The notes below the pieces were generated by a model that had not been told where the DNA came from, did not search any database, and was given only the letters and a program-made list of their open reading frames with translations. A DNA stretch of 11,203 bases from 66-474 sp036568625 (GTDB taxonomy: Bacteria > Pseudomonadota > Gammaproteobacteria > Xanthomonadales > Rhodanobacteraceae): contig DATCSF010000066.1 of assembly GCA_036568625.1 (NCBI GenBank), positions 1 through 11,203 of the forward strand, given 5' to 3'. Each line of letters starts with the position of its first letter. Positions within the stretch are counted from its first letter, which is position 1. The position numbers and the translations under genes are program-made. Shown here piece by piece: positions 1-6,689 of the stretch.

Positions 1-188
1 AGGAACCACAAAAGCTCGTGCACGATGGATTTCACGTGCAGTTTCTTGGTGGTGAGCAGCGGAAACCCGTCCGCAAGATCCATGCGTATCTGGCGACCGA
101 ATACCGACAGCGTACCGGTGCCGGTGCGGTCGTCCTTGCGGATGCCGTGTTCCAGCACATCGCGGAGAAGGTCGAGGTAAAGCTGCAT
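1..188 (-). CDS. thyA: Thymidylate synthase, N-terminal part (cut by window edge)
   Basis: Makes dTMP from dUMP using methylenetetrahydrofolate, in the cytoplasm. Read on the minus strand from the ATG at 188-186, the frame stays open to the edge and gives 62 residues. It begins MQLYLDLLRDVLEHGIRKDD and continues with RTGTGTLSVFG (21-31), GFPLLTTKKLH (41-51) and SIVHELLWF (54-62). These are the classic opening blocks of ThyA. Arg21 (dUMP phosphate), Lys48 and Glu58 fall at the same numbers as in E. coli ThyA, which also supports this start. The catalytic cysteine lies outside the window. No clear Shine-Dalgarno sequence is visible before the start. The gene is divergent from the peptide transporter. 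The identification is secure; only the first quarter or so of the protein is present. Confidence 0.95.
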   Translation of the reverse strand, partial: MQLYLDLLRDVLEHGIRKDDRTGTGTLSVFGRQIRMDLADGFPLLTTKKLHVKSIVHELLWF

Positions 189-218
189 GGAATCCCAAAC
201 GGGTACGGAGACCCGAAA

Positions 219-247
219 AGCATACCAGCCACCCTCGACTCGCCCAT
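219..247 (-). promoter_or_regulatory. Candidate thyA promoter (weak)
   Basis: On the minus strand an extended -10 element, TGG followed by TATGCT (219-224), lies about 30 bases before the thyA start. A poor -35 (ATGGGC, 242-247) stands 17 bases upstream. The -10 matches the consensus at four of six positions and the -35 at only two. The call rests mostly on position and the TG extension, so it is tentative. Confidence 0.25.
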
Positions 248-262
248 TCGGTCCTGCGCAAA

Positions 263-280
263 GCGCGGGCGTACCCGCGC
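263..280. repeat. Perfect 7-bp inverted repeat between divergent genes
   Basis: GCGCGGG (263-269) and CCCGCGC (274-280) are perfect inverted copies around a CGTA spacer. The site lies in the 191-base spacer between the thyA and peptide-transporter starts, 75 bases before thyA and 99 before the transporter. There is no useful T-run on either side, so it is a poor terminator. It could be a protein-binding dyad or a hairpin in the transporter leader. No convincing sigma70 promoter for the transporter was found in this spacer. Confidence 0.4.
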
Positions 281-379
281 ATGCTGCCTTTCGATCGTTC
301 TTTATGGCCGCCGCCTACCGGCCACATTCAGCTCCAGTTCGGGTAGGCTTGGCCGATCGCTGCCAGGTATCCCTCAGAC

Positions 380-1924
380 ATGAATTCCACCGTACCTGCC
401 GTTTCCAAGGCCCGCTCATTCTCCACCGTGTTCCTGATCGAGTTGTGGGAGCGCTTCGGCTTCTACGGCATGCAGGCACTGATCGTTTACTACATGGTGC
501 AGCGCCTCGGTTTCGACGACGTCCGCGCCAACCTGGTGTGGAGCGCGGCCGCCGCGCTGATCTACGTGGCGCCGGCAATCGGCGGCTGGGTGGGCGACGG
601 CATCCTCGGCACGCGCCGCACCATGCTGACCGGCGCGGCGATTCTCGCGATCGGCTACGGCCTGATCACCCTGCCGAGCGCCGATCCGACGTTCCTGTAT
701 TTCTCTCTGGGCGTGATCGTGGTCGGCAACGGCCTGTTCAAACCGAACGCCGGCAACCTGGTGCGCAAGATCTACGAAGGCGACGACAGCCGGATCGACA
801 GCGCCTTCACCATCTACTACATGGCGGTCAACGTCGGCTCGACCATCTCGATGCTGCTGACGCCGTGGATCAAGGATTACGTCAATGGCATCTACCAGAA
901 TGGGTTCGGCTGGCACGCCGCGTTCGGCGTGTGCTGCGTCGGCCTGCTCGTGGGCCTGGTCAATTTCTTCTTCATGCGCGCATCGCTGGCGCACATCGGT
1001 TCGGACCCCGACTCACACCCCTTCAATTGGGCAAGACTGCTCAAGGTCCTGGCCGTGGGCGCGGTGCTGGCGGTCATCGCAGCCTTCATCCTGCAGCACG
1101 AGGTGATCGCCAAATGGTTCGTGATCCTGGCCGGCATCGCATTGCTGGGGATTTTCGTCTACCTGATCATGAGCAGCCAGCGCGGCGAACGCGCCGGATT
1201 GGCGGCCGCGCTGATCTTGACTATCCAGACGATCTTCTTTTTCATCTTCTACCAGCAGATGCCGACCTCGCTGGCGCTGTTCGCGCTGCGCAACACCGAC
1301 TTGAACTGGAGCGTGTTCGGCGTGCACCTCTTCACGTGGTTGCCCGGCCAGTACCAGGCGCTCAATCCGATCTGGATCATGATCCTCTCGCCGATCCTGG
1401 CGTGGATCTACACCGCCGCCGGCAAGCGCGGCAAGGACCTGTCGATCGCATCCAAGTTCGCGCTGGGTTTCGCGATGGTTGCGGCGGGCTACTTCGTCTA
1501 CGGCATGGCCGGCAATTTCGTCACCGAACCGGGCAAGGCTTCGTCGTGGGTACTGATCTGGGGCTACGGCCTGTATTCGCTGGGCGAACTGCTGGTCAGC
1601 GGCCTCGGCCTCGCGATGATCGCGCGCTACGTGCCGGCGCGGATGGGCGGCTTCATGATGGGCGCCTATTACGTCGGCGTGGGTATCTCGCAATATCTCG
1701 GCGGCCTCGTGGCCAACTTCGCGGCGGTACCGCAGAACGTGACCGACCCGATACAGACGCTGCCGATCTACACGGCGCTGTTCACCAAGCTCGGCTGGGC
1801 CGGGGTGGTCTGCACCGTGATCGCGATCGCGCTGGTGTGGCCGATGAAGCGGTTGTCGAAAGCGCACGCCGCGCATGCGTCCGCCGATTCCACCGGAGTG
1901 CCCACGGTCGCCGCCGAACGGTGA
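380..1924 (+). CDS. POT/PTR2-family proton-dependent oligopeptide transporter
   Basis: Inner-membrane symporter of the major facilitator superfamily that imports di- and tripeptides with protons. The 514-residue length is usual for the family (about 14 membrane segments expected). Family marks are visible in order: the ExxER motif in helix 1 (ELWERFGFYG, Glu21, Glu24, Arg25); the first PTR2 signature around GGWVGDGILGTRRTM (68-82); Lys121 in GLFKPN, the helix-4 lysine of the proton/substrate site; the second signature FTIYYMAVNVGSTIS (143-157); the helix-7 stretch FYQQMPTSLALFA; and Glu403 in LGELLVSGLGLAMI, the helix-10 acidic partner. All key charged residues are present, so it should be active. 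The start was chosen because it puts ExxER at its usual distance from the N terminus; the ribosome site (AGG, about 12 bases upstream) is weak. It resembles the DtpA branch, but exact substrate range cannot be read. It is transcribed alone, divergent from thyA and separate from the efflux genes downstream. Confidence 0.93.
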   Translation: MNSTVPAVSKARSFSTVFLIELWERFGFYGMQALIVYYMVQRLGFDDVRANLVWSAAAALIYVAPAIGGWVGDGILGTRRTMLTGAAILAIGYGLITLPSADPTFLYFSLGVIVVGNGLFKPNAGNLVRKIYEGDDSRIDSAFTIYYMAVNVGSTISMLLTPWIKDYVNGIYQNGFGWHAAFGVCCVGLLVGLVNFFFMRASLAHIGSDPDSHPFNWARLLKVLAVGAVLAVIAAFILQHEVIAKWFVILAGIALLGIFVYLIMSSQRGERAGLAAALILTIQTIFFFIFYQQMPTSLALFALRNTDLNWSVFGVHLFTWLPGQYQALNPIWIMILSPILAWIYTAAGKRGKDLSIASKFALGFAMVAAGYFVYGMAGNFVTEPGKASSWVLIWGYGLYSLGELLVSGLGLAMIARYVPARMGGFMMGAYYVGVGISQYLGGLVANFAAVPQNVTDPIQTLPIYTALFTKLGWAGVVCTVIAIALVWPMKRLSKAHAAHASADSTGVPTVAAER

Positions 1925-1984
1925 CGCCGTCCGCGTGACGGATGTCATGCCCCGGCCACATGCCCTTCGGCAGGGGCGCGTCTG

Positions 1985-2004
1985 TATATTGATCGGTTAG
2001 TTTA
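1985..2004. promoter_or_regulatory. Candidate TetR-type operator and -10 region of the efflux operon
   Basis: TATATTGATCGGTTAGTTTA is an imperfect dyad centred between 1994 and 1995, symmetric at six of ten positions per half. The right half, GGTTAGTTTA, is close to the GGTCAGTTTA half-site style seen in operators of many TetR-family efflux repressors. TATATT (1985-1990) could be a -10 box, which would place a start of transcription inside the dyad, as expected for a repressed promoter. No good -35 is visible. It lies 84 bases before the adaptor gene. No regulator gene is present in the window, so the call is inference from motif shape. Confidence 0.35.
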
Positions 2005-2087
2005 AAGCCTGCCTTGCCTGCCCGCGCGACGAACACCTCGCCGCGTGAGCGGTCCAATGGGCGCATTCCTGACCGGGACGACCCTCG

Positions 2088-3386
2088 ATGTCGCGAAAAA
2101 AATGGATCCTGACGCTCGTCGGCGCCGTCATCGTGGCATTCATCCTGTGGCGCATTTTTTCCGGACCGGGCAAGCCGCGCGACCAGAACGGCTTCGGTGC
2201 CGACGCGCCGGTACCGGTCACGGTGGTCCCCGCTGCGGCCGAAAACGTCCCGGTTTACCTCACCGGCGCGGGCACGGTGCAGGCACTCAATACGGTCAAC
2301 GTGCAGCCGCAGGTCGGTGGCCAGTTGCTGAAACTCGATTTCGTCGAGGGCAAGCCCGTGAAGCGGGGCCAGGTGCTGGCGGAGATCGATCCGCGCACCC
2401 TGCAGGCGCAACTCGACCAGGCCGCCGCCAAGCGTCGGCAGGACGAAGCGCAACTGAAGACCGCACAAGCCAACCTGGTGCGATCCAGCAATCCCAAATA
2501 CGCGCCCTACGTGGCCGAGATCGACCGCATCACCCAGAAGAACACCCTGGCGCAATGGCAGGCTGCGGTGGCGGCCGACGACGCCAACATCCAGGACATC
2601 AAGGTCCAGCTCGGCTTCACCAAGGTCACCTCGCCCATCGATGGCGTCGCGGGCATCCGGCAGGTCGACCCGGGCAACGTGATCACCACAAGCACTACCC
2701 TCGTCACCGTCACCCAGATGCATCCCATCTATGTGATCTTCACCCTCGCGGGCAAGTATCTGGACGAAGTCCGCGCGGCGCAGGCGAAAGCGCCGTTGAA
2801 CGTGGCGATCCTGGATGCCGACAACAACGTGGTCGAGGACGATGGCACCCTGATCGCGATCGGCAACCAGATCGATCCGCAGTCGTCGACGTTCCAGTTG
2901 AAAGCCGAGTTTCCCAACGCCAACAACCAACTGTTCCCCGGCCAGTACGCCAACACCCGCCTGAAAGTGAGCATCAACGCCGGCGCGCTGGTAGTGCCGA
3001 CCGCGGCCGTGCAGCGCGGCCCGGACGGCGATTACGTATGGCTGGTCACCGACAAGCCGCCACCCAACGCCAGCAGTGGCACGGATTCCAAGGCAGCCGC
3101 AAAGTCGCGACGCGGGGGGCGTGCGGACCATCAAGGTACGGGTGAACACAAGCCCACCAGGTACGTCACGATGCAAGCGGTGGCCACCGGCGGCGAGGCC
3201 GGCGACAGCGGTTCGATCGTCACCAACGGCCTGAAAGCCGGCAACCTGGTGGTCACCGCAGGCCAGTTCCGGCTGAAAGAAGGCAGCAAGGTGACGCCCA
3301 TGAAACCCGGCGAAGTGCCGGCGCCACCTACCACCGCGCAGATCAAGGCCGCGATGTCGAGCAGCGGGCGCGGGCGCCGGCACTGA
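2088..3386 (+). CDS. mdtA: RND efflux periplasmic adaptor (membrane fusion protein), MdtA-like
   Basis: Periplasmic adaptor that links the inner-membrane RND pump to an outer-membrane channel. The 432 residues begin with a short basic stretch and one hydrophobic anchor (about 6-24) with no lipobox cysteine, so it is membrane-anchored rather than a lipoprotein. The lipoyl/barrel-sandwich halves are seen at VQPQVGGQLLKLDFVEGKPVKRGQVLAEIDP-type sequence (about 72-102) and KVTSPIDGVAGIRQVDPGN (179-197). The alpha-hairpin lies between them (about 103-176). A beta-barrel region follows (LFPGQYANTRLKV, 282-294; VVPTAAVQRG, 302-311). Spacing and wording match E. coli MdtA throughout (for example TQxHPI and NQID). 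Oddly, about 35 residues (323-357), rich in Pro, Ser, Lys, Arg and Gly, sit in the membrane-proximal domain where MdtA has a short turn. It is the first gene of the operon, 25 bases before the pump gene. The ribosome site is weak. Confidence 0.92.
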   Translation: MSRKKWILTLVGAVIVAFILWRIFSGPGKPRDQNGFGADAPVPVTVVPAAAENVPVYLTGAGTVQALNTVNVQPQVGGQLLKLDFVEGKPVKRGQVLAEIDPRTLQAQLDQAAAKRRQDEAQLKTAQANLVRSSNPKYAPYVAEIDRITQKNTLAQWQAAVAADDANIQDIKVQLGFTKVTSPIDGVAGIRQVDPGNVITTSTTLVTVTQMHPIYVIFTLAGKYLDEVRAAQAKAPLNVAILDADNNVVEDDGTLIAIGNQIDPQSSTFQLKAEFPNANNQLFPGQYANTRLKVSINAGALVVPTAAVQRGPDGDYVWLVTDKPPPNASSGTDSKAAAKSRRGGRADHQGTGEHKPTRYVTMQAVATGGEAGDSGSIVTNGLKAGNLVVTAGQFRLKEGSKVTPMKPGEVPAPPTTAQIKAAMSSSGRGRRH

Positions 3387-3411
3387 CGACGCGCGCCGTA
3401 ACGGCGGACCC

Positions 3412-6400
3412 ATGAGCTTCTCCAGCATCTTCATCCGCAGACCGATCGCCACCTCGCTGTTGATGGCGGCGGTATTGCTGCTCGGCAGCATCGGCTACAA
3501 GGCGTTGCCGGTATCGGCGCTGCCCGAGATCGAGGCGCCCAGCCTGGTGGTGACCACGCAGTATCCGGGGGCGAGCGCCACCACCATTGCCAACCTGGTG
3601 ACGACCCCGCTGGAACAACAGCTCGGCCAGATTTCCGGCCTGACGATGATGAGCTCGAACAGCGCCGCGGGGCTGTCGACCATCACCCTGCAGTTCGCGA
3701 TGGACGCCAACCTGGACGTCGCGGCGCAGGACGTGCAATCGGCGCTGCGCGCCGCGCGCCTGCCGGGCAGCCTGCCCTATCCGCCGGTCTACAAACGTGT
3801 CAATCCGGCGGACGCGCCGATCCTCACGCTGGCGCTCACCTCCGACACCGTGCCGCTGCGCGACGTCAACAATTATGCGGACTCGATCCTTGCGCAAAGA
3901 CTGGCGCAGGTGCCCGGCGTCGGCCTGGTCTCGATCGCCGGCAACGTGCGCCCGGCGATCCGGGTGCAGGTCGATCCAGGCAAGCTCGCGAACCTCGGCC
4001 TCACGATGGAGGACGTGCGCTCGGCGCTCACGCAGGCCAATGTCAATGCGGCCAAGGGCTCGTTGAACGGCGCGGTGCAGACCTACGTGATCGGCACCAA
4101 CGATCAGTTGCAGAGCGCCGCCGAATACGCCAGCACCATCATCGCGTACAAGAACGGCGCGCCGGTGAAACTGTCGGACGTCGCCAGCGTGATGGAGGGC
4201 GTGGAAAACGACCAGCTTGCCGCGTGGGCCAACGGCAAGCCGGCGGTGTTGCTGGACATTCGCCGCCAGCCCGGCGCCAACATCATCGACACGGTCGACC
4301 AGATCCAGCAAACCCTGCCGTCGTTGCGTGCGGTGCTGCCGGCCGGCATCCACCTGTCGGTGTTCGCCGACCGCACGGTCACCATCCGCGCCTCCGTGCG
4401 CGACGTCCAGGTGACGCTGCTGATCGCGGTGGTGCTGGTGGTGGCAGTGATCTTCGTGTTCCTGCGCCGGCTGTGGGCCACGCTGATTCCCGCGGTCGCG
4501 GTGCCGCTGTCGCTGATGGGCACCTTCGCGATCATGGCGTTCGCCGGATTCTCGCTGGACAACCTGTCGCTGATGGCGTTGACGGTCGCCACCGGGTTCG
4601 TGGTGGACGACGCGATCGTGATGATCGAGAACATCGTGCGCTACCTCGAACAGGGCAAGAGCGGCCGCGAGGCCGCCGAGATCGGTTCGCGCGAGATCGG
4701 CTTCACGGTGCTGTCGCTGACGGTGTCGCTGATTGCGGTGTTCCTGCCGCTGCTGCTGATGCCCGGCGTCACCGGCCGTCTGTTCCACGAATTCGCATGG
4801 GTGCTGACCATCGCGGTCGCGATTTCGATGGGCGTGTCGCTGACACTGACGCCGATGATGTGCGCCTATCTCCTGAGGCCTGGGTCCCTGCCGACCGGCG
4901 ACGAGGAGGCGATGGAAAACCGGCGCGGCTTCTACGCGAAGATGCTGGGCTGGTACGAATCCAGCCTGGACTGGGTGCTGGGGCATCGCCGCACCACCAT
5001 CCTGATCGCGCTGGTGTCGGTGGCGGTGACGGTACTGCTGTACGTGGCGATCCCGAAAGACCTGCTGCCCGAACAGGACACCGGCCTGATCACCGGCGTG
5101 GTGCAGGCCGACAGCGACGTCGCGTTTCCCGCGATGGAAAAGCACATCCAGGCCGTGACCGCGGCGTTGCGGCGCAACCCCGCGGTCGCGGGCGTCGCTT
5201 CCTTCATCGGCGCAGGCTCGATCAATCCCACCCTCAACCAGGGCCAGGTCAGCATCGTGCTGAAGCCGCGCGGCGATCGCGCCGGGTTGGATGACGTCGT
5301 CGCCAGCCTGCAACATGACGTCGCCGGCATCCCCGGCGTGGCGCTGTTCCTGAAACCAGTACAGGACATCACCCTCGACACCACCGTGGCGCCCACCGAG
5401 TACCAATACGCGCTTTCCGAGATCGACCCCAAGGATCTCGCGAAATACGCGCAACGCATGGTGCAGGCGGTGAAGCAGTTGCCGGAACTGGCCGATGTGT
5501 CCGACAACCTCGCGATGAACGGCCGCGCGCTGCAGCTGGACATCGACCGCACCGCGGCGAGCCGCCTGGGCGTGCCGGTGCAGACCATCGACGACACGCT
5601 GTACGACGCCTACGGCCAGCGCCAGATTTCCACCATTTTCACCCAGCAGAACCAATATCGCGTGGTGCTGGAAGTGGCGCCGCAATTCCGCAACCGCACC
5701 GACCTGATGAACATGCTGCGGGTGCGCTCCAACGGCGCCAGCGGCGCGCTGACGGGCAACAACGCCACCAGCCTCGGCATGCTGAGGTCGTCCAACTCCT
5801 CCACCTCAACCGGCATCGGGCAGTCCAACACCGGCATCCTGATCGGCGGCGGCAACACGGTGCCGCTTTCGACCCTTGCCACGGCGACGGTCACCGACGC
5901 ACCGTTGGTGATCGCGCACCAGAACCAGTTGCCCGCGGTGATCATCTCGTTCAATGTCGCGCCGGGCTATTCGTTGTCCCAGGCCGTGGACGCGATCAAC
6001 AATGCCGAAGCCTCGCTGGACTTCCCGCCGCAGGTGCGCGCCGGCTTCATCGGCAAGGCCGCGGAATTCTCGTCCTCGCTGGGCAACGAAGCGCTGCTGT
6101 TGCTGGCCGCGATCGTGGTGATCTACATCGTGCTCGGCGTGCTGTATGAAAGCTACATCCACCCCTTCACGATCCTTTCCACGCTGCCGCCGGCCGGTGT
6201 GGGCGCGCTGCTGGCGCTGATGCTGTTCGGAATGCCGCTGTCCGTGGACGGCATCGTCGGCATCGTGCTGCTGATCGGCATCGTGAAAAAGAATGCGATC
6301 ATGATGATCGACTTCGCGATCACCGCCCAGCGCCGCGGCATGAACGCGCACGACGCGATCCGGCGCGCCTGCCTGCTGCGTTTCCGGCCGATCATGATGA

Positions 6401-6630
6401 CCACCTTCGCGGCGCTGTTCGGCGCGCTGCCGCTCGCGCTCGGCAACGGCATCGGCGCGGAGCTCCGGCGCCCGCTGGGCGTGGCGATCGTGGGCGGCCT
6501 GTTGCTGTCGCAACTGGTGACGCTGTACACCACCCCGGTGATCTATCTGTACATGGAACGTTTCAGCGACTGGGTGCGCGAGCGCACCGGCCGGCAACGC
6601 GTCGAATGGGCGCCCGAGAGCGGGAAATGA
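3412..6630 (+). CDS. mdtB: RND multidrug efflux permease subunit, MdtB-like
   Basis: Inner-membrane, proton-driven drug exporter of the HAE-1 RND family. The N terminus (FIRRPIATSLLMAAVLLLG) is the first membrane helix. The proton relay is intact: Asp399-Asp400 in GFVVDDAIVMIEN (helix 4) and Lys960 in GIVKKNAIMMIDF (helix 10). The periplasmic stretch NVNAAKGSLNGAVQTYV and the block QRQPGANI-like RRQPGANIID (284-293) read as MdtB rather than MdtC. At 1072 residues it is about 30 longer than E. coli MdtB (1040). The excess is explained by a Ser/Asn/Gly-rich insertion at about 775-814, just before VPLSTLA (817-823) in the second periplasmic loop. A short GGCGGA ribosome site lies three bases before the ATG. 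It follows the adaptor closely and is followed by a second RND gene, the arrangement of mdtABC/muxABC. Substrates cannot be predicted. Confidence 0.93.
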   Translation: MSFSSIFIRRPIATSLLMAAVLLLGSIGYKALPVSALPEIEAPSLVVTTQYPGASATTIANLVTTPLEQQLGQISGLTMMSSNSAAGLSTITLQFAMDANLDVAAQDVQSALRAARLPGSLPYPPVYKRVNPADAPILTLALTSDTVPLRDVNNYADSILAQRLAQVPGVGLVSIAGNVRPAIRVQVDPGKLANLGLTMEDVRSALTQANVNAAKGSLNGAVQTYVIGTNDQLQSAAEYASTIIAYKNGAPVKLSDVASVMEGVENDQLAAWANGKPAVLLDIRRQPGANIIDTVDQIQQTLPSLRAVLPAGIHLSVFADRTVTIRASVRDVQVTLLIAVVLVVAVIFVFLRRLWATLIPAVAVPLSLMGTFAIMAFAGFSLDNLSLMALTVATGFVVDDAIVMIENIVRYLEQGKSGREAAEIGSREIGFTVLSLTVSLIAVFLPLLLMPGVTGRLFHEFAWVLTIAVAISMGVSLTLTPMMCAYLLRPGSLPTGDEEAMENRRGFYAKMLGWYESSLDWVLGHRRTTILIALVSVAVTVLLYVAIPKDLLPEQDTGLITGVVQADSDVAFPAMEKHIQAVTAALRRNPAVAGVASFIGAGSINPTLNQGQVSIVLKPRGDRAGLDDVVASLQHDVAGIPGVALFLKPVQDITLDTTVAPTEYQYALSEIDPKDLAKYAQRMVQAVKQLPELADVSDNLAMNGRALQLDIDRTAASRLGVPVQTIDDTLYDAYGQRQISTIFTQQNQYRVVLEVAPQFRNRTDLMNMLRVRSNGASGALTGNNATSLGMLRSSNSSTSTGIGQSNTGILIGGGNTVPLSTLATATVTDAPLVIAHQNQLPAVIISFNVAPGYSLSQAVDAINNAEASLDFPPQVRAGFIGKAAEFSSSLGNEALLLLAAIVVIYIVLGVLYESYIHPFTILSTLPPAGVGALLALMLFGMPLSVDGIVGIVLLIGIVKKNAIMMIDFAITAQRRGMNAHDAIRRACLLRFRPIMMTTFAALFGALPLALGNGIGAELRRPLGVAIVGGLLLSQLVTLYTTPVIYLYMERFSDWVRERTGRQRVEWAPESGK

Positions 6631-6656
6631 GGCCGCTCGACCCTTCCCTGCCCAAA

Positions 6657-6689
6657 CCCTCCTTTTGAAGGGAGGGGCTTGCAAGTGCC
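6657..6689 (+). promoter_or_regulatory. Ribosome binding site of the mdtC-like gene inside a hairpin
   Basis: The 59-base gap between the two pump genes holds CCCTCCTT (6657-6664) and AGGGAGGG (6669-6676), which pair as an 8-bp stem (one G-U pair) with a TTGA loop. The right arm contains GGAGG (6671-6675), the only Shine-Dalgarno-like sequence before the ATG at 6690, at a rather long spacing of 14 bases. The left arm contains CCTCCTT, the same as the anti-Shine-Dalgarno end of 16S rRNA. Folding would hide the ribosome site. It may tune the MdtB:MdtC ratio, or it may be a small dispersed repeat. It is not a terminator, since no T-run follows. Confidence 0.5.

Noticed and set aside
32..247. Minus-strand 71-residue open frame overlapping the left edge
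   Set aside because: It is out of phase with the thyA reading, which has clear conserved motifs over the same bases.
187..1938. Long open frame on the plus strand covering the peptide transporter in another phase
   Set aside because: The protein is full of Arg, Gly and Ala with no recognisable family; it is a GC-rich shadow of the POT gene, whose motifs are unmistakable.
1927..1941. CCGTC/GACGG hairpin just after the transporter stop
   Set aside because: Only five base pairs and no T-run; expected often by chance at this GC content.
1949..1977. Possible terminator after the peptide transporter (GCCCC/GGGGC outer stem, TGCC/GGCA inner stem)
   Set aside because: The stem needs a seven-base bulge on one side and no T-run follows, so it is not a convincing terminator.
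3343..5685. Very long minus-strand open frame opposite the MdtB-like gene
   Set aside because: It is rich in His, Arg, Gln and Asp in the pattern produced by reading GC-rich coding sequence backwards, and it lies opposite a clear RND gene.
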